From the NCBI GenBank assembly GCA_949486985.1, contig CATBLW010000101.1, forward strand, positions 1 through 10,591: DNA of 10,591 nucleotides. Reading direction: 5' to 3'. This DNA is from Prochlorococcus marinus str. MIT 9215 (GTDB taxonomy: Bacteria; Cyanobacteriota; Cyanobacteriia; PCC-6307; Cyanobiaceae). Shown piece after piece: positions 1 through 7,303 of this stretch. Under the pieces are notes generated by a model. The model saw only the letters and a program-made list of their open reading frames with translations, searched no databases and was not told the origin of the DNA. Every line of letters begins with the position of its first letter. Positions within the stretch are counted from its first letter, which is position 1. A program made the position numbers and the translations under genes.

Positions 1-41
1 CAACCCTGAACAAGAGAAAAACATCACAAGTTCTAGGGGGC

Positions 42-82
42 TTTGATGGGCTAATGAAGGACGTATCCCAATAGCCATCAAA
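42..82 (-). terminator. Imperfect hairpin, possible terminator
   Basis: Downstream of the minus-strand gene that ends at 114, the arms tttgatgggcta (42-53) and tagccatcaaa (72-82) pair over about 11 bp with one bulged base, leaving a loop of about 18 nt. It lies 30-70 bp past the stop codon, where a terminator would be expected. No clear U-run follows on the minus strand, so this would not be a textbook intrinsic terminator. The rest of 1-113 shows no coding sequence. Confidence 0.3.
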
Positions 83-113
83 AAGCTCAAAGCCATTCTG
101 TCATCAAAAGCCT

Positions 114-569
114 CTATGCGGCAGGACGGTCGCGACGGGAAGCCAACTCGGGAGGAGCATCACTAACTCCTTCGAGGTGGGATCTGATCGCACGAAGTTC
201 ATCAAGAATTGACGCCAAAACCTGCTGGGTTGCTGTTGAAGGCGAATTGAGGACTTCAACTGTGACTTCTTTAATCCGAAGAACATCCTTTGCAAAGCGA
301 GCCACTTCGTTTGGATGAAACATCAATGGATCTTTTTGATCGCTCCTGTACTCAGTATTGAGTTTGCGTGGATTAAATGGAGGATTAAGGTTGCGAGGAT
401 CAGTATTGGTATAGCGATAGACCGATGCCCTGGAACGATTTAAAGACTTCTGAACATCATCAATACCTACAAGTGACTCTGATTGCGAAACAACAGAGTG
501 AATATCTTTTACAGAATCAATTGACGAACCAACCTGAGAATAATCAGAGTCAACCGACTGAGGGAACAT
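114..569 (-). CDS. Conserved hypothetical protein with HTH-like core
   Basis: This is a protein of about 151 residues. The ATG at 569 is chosen; the frame stays open to a TTG at 626 (170 residues), but those extra residues look unconserved. Neither start has a convincing Shine-Dalgarno site. The N-terminal 30 residues are Ser/Asp-rich and probably disordered. Residues 34-58 (VGIDDVQKSLNRSRASVYRY) resemble a helix-turn-helix, with the SRASVYRY part as a candidate recognition helix. A basic, Asn/Pro-rich segment follows (RNLNPPFNPRKLN, 59-71), then a helical region around 86-133 that could be a coiled coil or dimerisation helix (EVARFAKDVLRI, ILDELRAIRSHLE). From memory, similar picocyanobacterial proteins near proS are sometimes labelled resolvase-like, but no catalytic serine-recombinase domain is visible, so I do not use that name. 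It is divergent from proS. A DNA-binding role is inferred from the HTH-like pattern only. That the gene is real is fairly sure; its function is not. Confidence 0.8.
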   Translation of the reverse strand: MFPQSVDSDYSQVGSSIDSVKDIHSVVSQSESLVGIDDVQKSLNRSRASVYRYTNTDPRNLNPPFNPRKLNTEYRSDQKDPLMFHPNEVARFAKDVLRIKEVTVEVLNSPSTATQQVLASILDELRAIRSHLEGVSDAPPELASRRDRPAA

Positions 570-717
570 AAAACAAGCCCTAGAGAGATAAAAGTTGGCA
601 GAATTTAGCAGGTGAGACTCATGCAACAGCAGGCAATCCGAAGCTTTTAGCCAGCTTGCGCACTGTCACACCCAAGAGGTCGGTGGTAGCTTCCAATTCC
701 TTCTGTTGTTTAGTTTT

Positions 718-2517
718 ATGCGCGTCTCCCGCCTGATGCTGGTGACGCTGCGGGATGTGCCCGCCGACGCCGAGATCGCGTCCCATCAATTACTGCTTAG
801 AGGGGGCTATATCCGACGCATTGGATCAGGTATCTATGCGTACCTGCCAATGATGTGGCGAGTATTGCGCAAAATCACGGCAATCGTCCAGAAGGAAATG
901 GATGCTGCTGGAGGTCTAGAGACCCTTTTGCCTCAAATGCAGCCTGCCGAGCTCTGGCAACGCAGCGGCAGATGGCAGGGGTATACAGCTGGTGAAGGAA
1001 TCATGTTTCACCTGGAAGATCGCCAGGGCAGGGAATTGGGACTGGGCCCAACCCATGAGGAAGTGATTACAAGCCTGGCTGGGGACTTGCTGCGTTCCTA
1101 CCGCCAGCTACCTGTAACCCTTTACCAGATCCAAACGAAATTCAGAGACGAGATTCGGCCGAGATTTGGCTTGATGCGTGGCAGAGAATTCATCATGAAA
1201 GATGCCTACTCCTTTCATGCCAGCGAGGCGGACCTCTGCTCCACCTACGCAGCCATGGATGAGGCCTACAGAAAAATCTTCGAACGCTGTGGACTGGAAA
1301 CCGTTGCGGTGGATGCAGACAGTGGAGCCATTGGTGGGGCGGCCTCTCAAGAGTTCATGGTCACAGCCGATGCCGGAGAAGACCTAATCCTGACCAGCTC
1401 CGATGGACTCTATGCAGCCAATCAGGAGAAGGCTGTATCCCAACCTCAACCAGCTCAGCCTCTTGCCAAAACAAAGGAAGGGTTGATTGATACACCCAAG
1501 CAAAAAAGCATTGAAGAGCTTTGCTCCGCTCAAGGGCTAGAGGCCTCTCAAGTGATCAAGGTGTTGATCATGCTTGCCAGTTTTGAAGACGGGCAATTGC
1601 AGCCAATTCTGGTAAGCCTGCGAGGAGATCAAGATCTCAATGAGGTCAAACTGGTTAATGCTCTGACAGTTGAACGCAGCACTGGGGTCCTGAATGTGAC
1701 CCCCATCAGCCCCGAGCAACTTCGATCACAAGGTTTAAAGAACTTCCCTTTTGGGTCTCTAGGGCCTGATCTCGACGATCAATGCCTAAGCGGCGCAAAA
1801 ACCTGGAACCCTCAGTTTCTCCGCCTTGCCGACCCAACAGCTCTTGCCCTTGAAAGCTTTGTCTGTGGAGCCAATCAGAACGACAAGCACCGTATTGGCA
1901 TGAATTGGTCGCTCCTAGGGAACACTCCCATCAGCATCGACCTGCGCAATGCCCAAGCAGGTGATCGCTGCCTCCACGACCCCAAGCAAACACTGGAGGA
2001 ACGACGAGGCATTGAAGTTGGCCATATCTTCCAGCTCGGCCGCAAATACTCGAAGGCACTGGATGCATCATTTGCCAATGATTCAGGCCAGCAAGAGCAC
2101 TTTTGGATGGGTTGCTATGGAATCGGCATTTCCCGACTAGCCCAAGCTGCGGTTGAACAACATCATGACGATGCAGGCATCTGCTGGCCATTGGCCATTG
2201 CTCCATTTGAAGTTGTCGTCGTTATCGCCAACCTTCAAGACGAAACCCAGCAACAACTGGGCGAACAGATTTACAGCAAGCTAAAAGCGGCCGGCATCGA
2301 CGTGCTTCTTGATGACAGAACAGAGCGGGCTGGCGTGAAATTCAAGGATGCCGATTTGATTGGAATCCCTTGGCGCATCGTGGTCGGCAGGGATGCATCC
2401 AATGACCAGGTGGAACTCGTCCGCAGAGCCAATAAAGAGACCCAGTTACTGAATACTGAGCAAGTTATTGACTCGCTCACGAAGGAAATCAACACGCAGC
2501 TAAAAAGAGGGATATAG
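718..2517 (+). CDS. proS: Prolyl-tRNA synthetase
   Basis: Cytoplasmic class II aminoacyl-tRNA synthetase that charges tRNA-Pro with proline using ATP. The 599-residue length fits the bacterial type with an inserted editing domain. Visible in order: motif 1 region (GSGIYAYLPMMWRVLRKI, 36-53); the TxE-type proline/ATP loop (GPTHEEVITSL, 110-120); motif 2 (FRDEIRPRFGLMRG, 142-155, continuing to about 166); the YbaK-like INS domain (about 220-400), which deacylates Ala-tRNA-Pro and has its likely functional Lys in VIKVLIM near 281; EVGHIFQLGRKYS (433-445); motif 3 (GCYGIGISRLAQAAVEQ, 465-481); and a C-terminal anticodon-binding domain (about 490-599). The ATG at 718 is preferred because family members begin close to MRVS and LRDVPADAE; an in-frame TTG at 706 adds only four residues. 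No Shine-Dalgarno sequence precedes the ATG. psb27 starts about 37 bp after the stop and may be co-transcribed. Confidence 0.97.
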   Translation: MRVSRLMLVTLRDVPADAEIASHQLLLRGGYIRRIGSGIYAYLPMMWRVLRKITAIVQKEMDAAGGLETLLPQMQPAELWQRSGRWQGYTAGEGIMFHLEDRQGRELGLGPTHEEVITSLAGDLLRSYRQLPVTLYQIQTKFRDEIRPRFGLMRGREFIMKDAYSFHASEADLCSTYAAMDEAYRKIFERCGLETVAVDADSGAIGGAASQEFMVTADAGEDLILTSSDGLYAANQEKAVSQPQPAQPLAKTKEGLIDTPKQKSIEELCSAQGLEASQVIKVLIMLASFEDGQLQPILVSLRGDQDLNEVKLVNALTVERSTGVLNVTPISPEQLRSQGLKNFPFGSLGPDLDDQCLSGAKTWNPQFLRLADPTALALESFVCGANQNDKHRIGMNWSLLGNTPISIDLRNAQAGDRCLHDPKQTLEERRGIEVGHIFQLGRKYSKALDASFANDSGQQEHFWMGCYGIGISRLAQAAVEQHHDDAGICWPLAIAPFEVVVVIANLQDETQQQLGEQIYSKLKAAGIDVLLDDRTERAGVKFKDADLIGIPWRIVVGRDASNDQVELVRRANKETQLLNTEQVIDSLTKEINTQLKRGI

Positions 2518-2554
2518 CCACACCTCTAAACTCTTAGAAATTGCATTGACCAGC

Positions 2555-2977
2555 ATGACCTCTGCCTTGCATCGCATGGTTAAGCAGCTCATGCGCGCAG
2601 CGGTGGCCCTCTGCCTAGGGCTCTGTTTAATGCTCACCGCCTGCGGCGGTAATGGCAGCAATCTGTCTGGGAACTACGTCGAAGACACTGTGGCGGTAGC
2701 AGGCAGCCTGCAAACATTCATCGCCATGCCTCAGGATGATGAAAACCATGGGCAAGCAGAAACTGACGCTCGCGCCCTAATCAACAACTACATCTCCTTA
2801 TATCGACCACGCCCCAACGTGAATGGGCTTCAATCATTCACAACCATGCAAACAGCCCTCAATTCCCTGGCGGGGCATTACAACACCTATTCCAATCGTC
2901 CACTGCCAGAAGCCCTGAAAGAGCGGGTCGACAAGGAGCTGAGCAAAGCAGAAAGGAACGTTGTAAGAGGAAGCTGA
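2555..2977 (+). CDS. psb27: Photosystem II assembly lipoprotein Psb27
   Basis: Psb27 is a small lumenal lipoprotein. It binds CP43 on photosystem II complexes that lack a mature oxygen-evolving cluster, during assembly and repair of the complex. The N-terminus has a basic stretch, a hydrophobic core (AAVALCLGLCLMLTAC) and a lipobox LTAC; the lipidated Cys is residue 30 from the ATG at 2555. The mature part carries the family's helical-bundle sequence, including NYVEDTVAVAGSLQTFIAMP, the Ala/Asn segment DARALINNYISLYRP and the tail AERNVVRGS. Start choice is uncertain: TTG at 2546, ATG at 2555 and ATG at 2576 are all in frame, and none has a good ribosome site. The ATG at 2576 would give a compact 23-residue signal with Cys at 23. 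The gene lies 37 bp after proS and may be read through from it. The 94 bp before purA hold no gene. Confidence 0.93.
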   Translation: MTSALHRMVKQLMRAAVALCLGLCLMLTACGGNGSNLSGNYVEDTVAVAGSLQTFIAMPQDDENHGQAETDARALINNYISLYRPRPNVNGLQSFTTMQTALNSLAGHYNTYSNRPLPEALKERVDKELSKAERNVVRGS

Positions 2978-3071
2978 GAAACCTTAATAAAGATGGGATT
3001 TTGACGTAGGGCAGGGGCATCTGCGAAAATAAAGAGTCGTTGAAATAACGCGGTTTCGAGCCGCAATATCC

Positions 3072-4385
3072 TTGGCCAACGTTGTCGTCATCGGTGCTCA
3101 ATGGGGTGACGAAGGAAAGGGCAAGATCACCGATCTGCTTAGTCGTTCCGCCGATGTCGTCGTGCGCTATCAGGGCGGCGTCAATGCAGGACACACCATC
3201 GTCGTCGATGGGCAGGTGCTCAAGCTCCACCTCATTCCTTCTGGAATCCTTTATCCAGAAACGATCTGCCTGATCGGATCTGGAACAGTCATCGATCCCA
3301 AGGTGATGCTCAAGGAGCTGGACATGCTCCAAGCCAACGGCATTGATATATCAGGCCTAAAGCTGGCATCGACAGCCCATGTGACGATGCCTTATCACCG
3401 CCTTTTGGATGAGGCGATGGAGGCGCAGCGAGGCGATCGCCGCATCGGCACCACTGGACGAGGTATTGGCCCGACCTACGCCGACAAAGCGCAACGCAAT
3501 GGCATCCGCGTCCTCGATCTCCTCGATGCTCAAAGACTGAAAGAACGCCTGATCGAGCCCTTAGAAGACAAAAATCTTCTCCTCCAAAAAATCTATAACC
3601 AACCTCCTCTCGACCCGAACCAGGTCATTGAGGAGTACCTCAGCTATGGCAAGCGATTGGCCCCCCACGTGGTCGATTGCACCCAGACCATTCATCAGGC
3701 CGCCCGCAACCGCAAGAACATTCTCTTTGAAGGCGCTCAAGGCACCCTTCTTGACTTAGACCACGGCACCTATCCCTTTGTTACCTCCTCCAACCCCGTC
3801 TCAGGGGGGGCCTGCATTGGCGCCGGTGTCGGCCCAACACTGATCGACCGAGTCATCGGTGTCGCCAAGGCTTACACCACTCGCGTGGGGGAAGGCCCCT
3901 TCCCCACAGAGTTGGAAGGCAGCCTCAATGACCAGCTCTGTGACCGTGGCGGAGAGTTCGGCACCACCACAGGTCGACGCAGGCGCTGTGGCTGGTTTGA
4001 TGGCGTGATTGGTCGCTACGCCGTTGAAGTAAATGGTTTGGATTGCCTCGCCATCACCAAGCTCGATGTCCTTGATGAACTCGACGAAATCCAAGTTTGC
4101 GTTGCCTACAAACTCGATGGGGAAGTGATTGAACACTTCCCCAGCAATGCCGAAGACTTTGCCCGTTGTGAGCCGATCTACAAAACATTGCCAGGCTGGC
4201 AATGTTCCACTGAAGATTGCCGGAAACTTGAAGAACTGCCCGCAACCGCCATGGCCTACCTCCGCTTCCTCGCCGATCTGATGGAGGTTCCCATCGCCAT
4301 CGTGTCCCTTGGGGCCAGCCGCGATCAAACAATCGTTGTCGAAGACCCGATTCACGGACCCAAACGGGCCTTATTGAGCGCCTGA
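3072..4385 (+). CDS. purA: Adenylosuccinate synthetase
   Basis: Cytosolic enzyme of AMP synthesis that joins IMP and aspartate using GTP to make adenylosuccinate. At 437 residues it is of normal bacterial length. Signatures seen: the N-terminal GTP-binding P-loop GAQWGDEGKGK (8-18) with catalytic Asp13; GGVNAGHTIVV with catalytic His41; the IMP-binding segment RIGTTGRGIGPTYADKA (about 123-139); the loop GEFGTTTGRRRRCGWFD, whose Thr/Arg residues contact aspartate; and the guanine-specificity segment ITKLDVLDEL. The start is a TTG, giving LANVVVIGAQ. No ATG or GTG exists in frame between it and the upstream in-frame TAA at 3030-3032, and the protein begins exactly where the family does, so the TTG is well supported despite the lack of a Shine-Dalgarno site. 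The next gene follows after 62 bp. Confidence 0.97.
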   Translation: MANVVVIGAQWGDEGKGKITDLLSRSADVVVRYQGGVNAGHTIVVDGQVLKLHLIPSGILYPETICLIGSGTVIDPKVMLKELDMLQANGIDISGLKLASTAHVTMPYHRLLDEAMEAQRGDRRIGTTGRGIGPTYADKAQRNGIRVLDLLDAQRLKERLIEPLEDKNLLLQKIYNQPPLDPNQVIEEYLSYGKRLAPHVVDCTQTIHQAARNRKNILFEGAQGTLLDLDHGTYPFVTSSNPVSGGACIGAGVGPTLIDRVIGVAKAYTTRVGEGPFPTELEGSLNDQLCDRGGEFGTTTGRRRRCGWFDGVIGRYAVEVNGLDCLAITKLDVLDELDEIQVCVAYKLDGEVIEHFPSNAEDFARCEPIYKTLPGWQCSTEDCRKLEELPATAMAYLRFLADLMEVPIAIVSLGASRDQTIVVEDPIHGPKRALLSA

Positions 4386-4447
4386 GCATTTCCTAACAAC
4401 TGGCTCAGCAGTGGTCGATACTTGCCGGAATCTTCCGTTAGTTCTCA

Positions 4448-5449
4448 ATGACCAGGTTCAATGATCGCCCTCTGGATGTGGTGGGAATCGGCAACGCGAT
4501 TGTCGATGTGCTGGTCAAAGCAGACGATGCTTTCCTTGCTGCCCAAAGTCTCAACAAAGGCAGCATGGCCTTGGTGGACGAAGCCCAAGCAGAAGCGCTC
4601 TACGCAGCCAGCGGGCCTGGACTCGAAACCTCAGGAGGATCGGCGGCCAATACCTTGGTCGGTCTGGCTCAGTTGGGTGGGAAAGCAGGCTTCATTGGTC
4701 GGGTAAAAAACGACCAACTGGGTCGCATTTTTAGCCACGACATTCGCTCTGTCGGAGCCAGGTTCGAAACGCCTGCAGCCAATGATGGACCTTCAACGGC
4801 ACGCTGCCTCATCGTGGTGACCCCTGATGCGCAGCGCACCATGTGCACCTATCTAGGTGCTTCGGTGCAACTCGATCCAGAGGATCTGGATTTATCGATG
4901 GTGAGTGAAGCCAAGGTTCTTTATCTAGAGGGTTACCTCTGGGATAGCCCCGCCGCCAAACAGGCCTTTATTGCTGCCGCAGAAGTCTGCAAAGCATCAG
5001 GAGGCCAAGTCGCCCTTTCCCTCTCCGATGGCTTCTGCGTCGATCGTCACCGCGAGAGCTTTCTTGAACTGGTCGATGGTCATGTTGATGTTCTATTCGC
5101 CAATGACAGCGAAATCACCTCGCTCTATCAAAGCCCAAGCTTTGAAGCCGCTGTAGAGGAAGTAAAAGGTCGCTGTCAGGTCGCTGCTCTTACCCGTAGC
5201 AAGGATGGCTCCGTTGTGCTCGCAGGTGATCAACGCTGGGACATTCCCGCCTATACGCTTGGGGAGCTTGTGGATACAACTGGCGCGGGAGATCTCTATG
5301 CCGGGGGGTTCCTTCACGGTTACACCCAAGGAGAACCAATCGATGCCTGTGGGCGGTTGGGATCCCTGTGTGCCGGCCAAGTGGTCACACAACTTGGGCC
5401 TCGTTCTCAGGTGTCGCTGAAAGAATTGGTGGCGAAACATCTCAACTGA
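4448..5449 (+). CDS. PfkB-family kinase, adenosine-kinase-like
   Basis: A 333-residue ribokinase-fold enzyme that transfers phosphate from ATP to a sugar or nucleoside hydroxyl. The N-terminus VVGIGNAIVDVLV (11-23) is the first beta strand with the substrate-binding Asp. TSGGSAANTLVGLAQLGGKA (61-80) is the PfkB signature 1 region, and the NDSE box (219-222) binds Mg/ATP. DTTGAGDLYAGGFLHG (276-291) is signature 2, with the anion hole GAG and catalytic base Asp282. The GNAIVDVLV and GGSAANT pattern is closest to the bacterial adenosine kinase-like group. Adenosine would fit the neighbouring purA, but ribose, fructose or another sugar cannot be excluded. The ATG at 4448 has no Shine-Dalgarno site. 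The gene lies 62 bp after purA, same strand, probably co-transcribed. It ends before a convergent pair with a hairpin in between. Confidence 0.9.
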   Translation: MTRFNDRPLDVVGIGNAIVDVLVKADDAFLAAQSLNKGSMALVDEAQAEALYAASGPGLETSGGSAANTLVGLAQLGGKAGFIGRVKNDQLGRIFSHDIRSVGARFETPAANDGPSTARCLIVVTPDAQRTMCTYLGASVQLDPEDLDLSMVSEAKVLYLEGYLWDSPAAKQAFIAAAEVCKASGGQVALSLSDGFCVDRHRESFLELVDGHVDVLFANDSEITSLYQSPSFEAAVEEVKGRCQVAALTRSKDGSVVLAGDQRWDIPAYTLGELVDTTGAGDLYAGGFLHGYTQGEPIDACGRLGSLCAGQVVTQLGPRSQVSLKELVAKHLN

Positions 5450-5474
5450 TTCCAGGGGAAGGCTCTAACTGATG

Positions 5475-5520
5475 CCAGCTGGTAGCTCCCAACTGTTGCC
5501 ATAAAGGAGCTCTCAGCTGG
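5475..5520. terminator. Strong hairpin between convergent genes
   Basis: CCAGCTGGTAGCTCC (5475-5489) and GGAGCTCTCAGCTGG (5506-5520) pair over 15 positions, with one G-T wobble and one mismatch, around a 16-nt loop. An outer CTGA/TCAG pair (5469-5472 with 5525-5528) can extend the stem. It lies 26 bp past the kinase stop and about 60 bp past the cutA stop on the other strand, so it could end both transcripts. No clean T-run follows on either strand, so a bidirectional terminator or an RNA-stabilising 3' end is inferred rather than shown. Confidence 0.55.
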
Positions 5521-5533
5521 TTCCTCAGCCTTA

Positions 5534-5592
5534 CTTGCCAAAACCTGCTTGCTAAAAGCCTGTCTGACAAAAACCAGCTGGCTAAAAACCTT
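5534..5592. repeat. Imperfect 14-16 bp tandem repeat
   Basis: Four imperfect units follow one another: CTTGCCAAAACCTG (5534), CTTGCTAAAAGCCTGT (5548), CTGACAAAAACCAG (5564) and CTGGCTAAAAACCTT (5578). The pattern is C-T-G/T-G-C-Y followed by A4-5 and CC. The unit length varies and is not a multiple of three. The last unit covers the cutA stop codon (5582-5584), and a related CTTGCC follows inside cutA. The third and fourth units share the CAGCTGG word with the upstream hairpin. Probably replication-slippage sequence; no function is implied. Confidence 0.6.
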
Positions 5593-5923
5593 GACTTGCC
5601 ACAGCCTCGACAGCCCAGTCCCCATAGGCGGCACTAGCCGATGCGCGCCAGTGAATCAGCTCAGGGGTGTCGTAGCTATGAAGCTCGTTCATCGCGACCA
5701 AAAGCGCATCAAGACGATCTGGTGTTGTTTTGATCAACAGCTGCACCTCTGAACTCTTCTCCAACTTCCCCTGCCAGCGGTAATGCGACTGCACCGGATA
5801 CAAGCTGACGCAGGCCACAAGCCGACGCTCCAACAGCGAATTGGCCAAAGCTTCGGCATGGTTCTGATCAACCTCTGTGCTCAAAACCAGCACCAGTTGC
5901 GATAGCGAGCCTTTGTCATCCAT
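5582..5923 (-). CDS. cutA: CutA1-family divalent-cation-tolerance protein
   Basis: A 113-residue protein of the CutA1 family, small ferredoxin-like proteins that form very stable trimers related in fold to PII signalling proteins. The name comes from copper tolerance in E. coli, but the true role is unsettled. Family sequence is clear: VLVLSTEVDQNHAEALANSL (11-30), the core RLVACVSLYPVQSHYRWQGK (34-53), EVQLLIKT (59-66) and LHSYDTPELIHW (81-92). The ATG at 5923 is chosen because GAGG lies 5 nt upstream; an in-frame TTG at 5938 would add five residues. It begins 20 bp after the cobK stop on the same strand, so the two are probably co-transcribed. A functional link to cobalamin synthesis is not established. 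Confidence 0.93.
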   Translation of the reverse strand: MDDKGSLSQLVLVLSTEVDQNHAEALANSLLERRLVACVSLYPVQSHYRWQGKLEKSSEVQLLIKTTPDRLDALLVAMNELHSYDTPELIHWRASASAAYGDWAVEAVASQGF

Positions 5924-5943
5924 AACGTCCTCGAACAAGGGGG

Positions 5944-6780
5944 TCAGCGATGGGGTTCTGATTGGAGCCTGTCGAGATGCTCCACCAATGCGTCAACGCT
6001 ATAAACAACAGAATTTGTCGCTGAGATTACCGGCCTCGAAATCAGCCAAAGGCCAAGCTGCATCTGTTTGCATATGCTCTGCCAAAGCTGTTCTGTCACC
6101 CCACCAGACTGCCTGCAGACCACTGCCGTAATGCCCCAACGCCTGCAAAGGGCGGCCTCGATTCCTCCAGGTTTTACTCCCTGAAGTGGCCGCAACAAAG
6201 CCAGGTGATTCGCTGGCAAGCCAAGATTCAGAGCCTTCCGAAGGCTCTCCGGCGATGGCAAAACACGGGCAAAAACTTCTGCTCCAGCTTGCTTAGCGGC
6301 GACAACTGCAGGTTCCAAATGCCTGGAACCGAGAGCCATCAACAATCGACTCCCTTGTAAAGCCTGATTCGCAAGCTCTGCAGAGTTCTTAAGCAGCAAG
6401 GCTTCGCCAATGTCTTCCAGAGGGCGCTCAAAGCGAAGCAGAGGCTGACCCCGCTGCTGGCAAGCCTGTTTCAGCTCCGCACTGATCTTGATTGCAAAAG
6501 GATGGGTGGCATCCACCACCCAATCGAAACCCTGATGCTGATCACTGGCCTGATCCAGCACCCTATGCACGCCACCAGAGCCAGCAAGAGGTCCAATCCA
6601 GAGAGCCTCTAAAGACAGATCGGCATAGACCTTGGCGGCTTCTGCTGTCACCACACTGACGCTCACCCGCCAACCCTGCTGCTGCAGAGCCGCCACGATT
6701 AAAGGTCCCTCACCAGTTCCTGACAGCAACCAGAGATGCCTCTGGCCAATCCAGCGACCTTGCATCAGGATGGCGCTCAT
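5944..6780 (-). CDS. cobK: Precorrin-6A (cobalt-precorrin-6A) reductase
   Basis: This enzyme reduces a double bond of precorrin-6A, or of its cobalt form, with NADPH during corrin ring synthesis on the way to cobalamin; the cobalt-dependent form is called CbiJ. At 278 residues the length is normal. Seen: the Rossmann-type nucleotide loop LWLLSGTGEGPLIVAAL (16-32), the hallmark DATHPFA (90-96), the strand LLMALGSRHLEPA (146-158), VCRQSGGVTEQ (221-231) in the position of the substrate-contact loop, and LISRPV (246-251) near the C-terminus. The ATG at 6780 gives a short N-terminal extension; an ATG at 6765 is also possible and still precedes the Rossmann strand. Neither has a good ribosome site. 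The start is only 14 bp from the ssb start on the other strand. cutA follows 20 bp downstream. The picocyanobacterial cobalamin pathway generally makes pseudocobalamin. Confidence 0.88.
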   Translation of the reverse strand: MSAILMQGRWIGQRHLWLLSGTGEGPLIVAALQQQGWRVSVSVVTAEAAKVYADLSLEALWIGPLAGSGGVHRVLDQASDQHQGFDWVVDATHPFAIKISAELKQACQQRGQPLLRFERPLEDIGEALLLKNSAELANQALQGSRLLMALGSRHLEPAVVAAKQAGAEVFARVLPSPESLRKALNLGLPANHLALLRPLQGVKPGGIEAALCRRWGITAVVCRQSGGVTEQLWQSICKQMQLGLWLISRPVISATNSVVYSVDALVEHLDRLQSEPHR

Positions 6781-6794
6781 TGCAAGGAAGGGAC

Positions 6795-7298
6795 ATGAAC
6801 CACTGCCTGCTCGAAGTAGAAGTCATCCAGGCCCCGACGATTCGCTACACCCAAGACAACCAAACCCCTATCGCGGAAATGGATGTGCGCTTCGACGGGC
6901 TTCGACCCGACGACGCCCCTGGCCAGATGAAAGTTGTGGGCTGGGGCAACCTCGCCCAAGAACTTCCAAACCGTGTCCAGGTTGGGCAGCGGCTGGTTGT
7001 TGAAGGTCGGCTGCGAATGAACACAGTGCCTCGCCAAGACGGCACCAAAGAAAAGCGCGCTGAATTCACCCTGTCTCGGCTGCATCCCCTCTCCGGCCCC
7101 GCTTCCGGACCCGTTTCCGGCCCCGCTGGTCAGGGAGCCACTGGAAGCAACCAACCCGCTGCCAGCAGCCCTCCTTCGCCAGGGCCGCGAACGATGCCCA
7201 GCAAACCCCAACCAAGACAAGTGGCTGCTGCCGAACCAGAAGCTGCTAACTGGAATAGCGCACCGCTTGTTCCTGATACCGATGACATTCCTTTCTGA
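6795..7298 (+). CDS. ssb: Single-stranded DNA-binding protein
   Basis: SSB coats single-stranded DNA in replication, recombination and repair, and recruits partner proteins through its C-terminal tip. The 167-residue protein has an OB-fold domain (about 1-97), including NHCLLEVEVIQAPTIRYTQD, MKVVGWGNLAQEL (45-57) and LVVEGRLRM (67-75). A low-complexity Gly/Pro/Ser/Gln linker follows (about 100-160), then the acidic tip DTDDIPF, matching the DDDIPF consensus that binds PriA, RecO and others. The ATG at 6795 is well supported: an AAGGAAGGG Shine-Dalgarno tract (6784-6792) sits just upstream. The alternative TTG at 6780 would overlap the cobK start. The linker holds three copies of a 12-bp repeat. 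The OB domain is of the cyanobacterial type, shorter in some loops than the E. coli protein. It converges on the small gene at 7304, with only 5 bp between the stops. Confidence 0.93.
   Translation: MNHCLLEVEVIQAPTIRYTQDNQTPIAEMDVRFDGLRPDDAPGQMKVVGWGNLAQELPNRVQVGQRLVVEGRLRMNTVPRQDGTKEKRAEFTLSRLHPLSGPASGPVSGPAGQGATGSNQPAASSPPSPGPRTMPSKPQPRQVAAAEPEAANWNSAPLVPDTDDIPF
7092..7127 (+). repeat. Three 12-bp tandem repeats in ssb linker
   Basis: TCCGGCCCCGCT, TCCGGACCCGTT and TCCGGCCCCGCT follow directly and in frame, encoding SGPA-SGPV-SGPA at residues 100-111 of SSB. Units one and three are identical. The repeat lies in the disordered linker and would change linker length without disturbing the OB fold or the tip. 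Confidence 0.85.
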
Positions 7299-7303
7299 AC
7301 GCA

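Noticed and set aside
2525..2538. Small inverted repeat TCTAA-actc-TTAGA between proS and psb27
   Set aside because: A five-bp A+T-rich stem without a T-run is expected by chance and would not end transcription.
3001..3032. Possible purA promoter beginning TTGACG at 3001
   Set aside because: No -10 box lies at proper spacing; the A-rich run at 3026-3032 sits 19-21 bp away and matches poorly. Too weak to list as a feature.
2859..3332. Open frame of 157 codons on the minus strand over the psb27 end and purA start
   Set aside because: It overlaps two recognised genes and the spacer between them. The translated sequence resembles no family I know, and I see no ribosome site.
3801..4355. Open frame of 184 codons on the minus strand inside purA
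   Set aside because: It lies fully antisense to a well-supported enzyme, has no recognisable domain, and is the kind of long antisense frame produced by codon bias.
5534..5592. Repeat cluster considered as a CRISPR array
   Set aside because: Units are 14-16 bp, imperfect and adjacent, with no unique spacers, and no cas gene is in the window.
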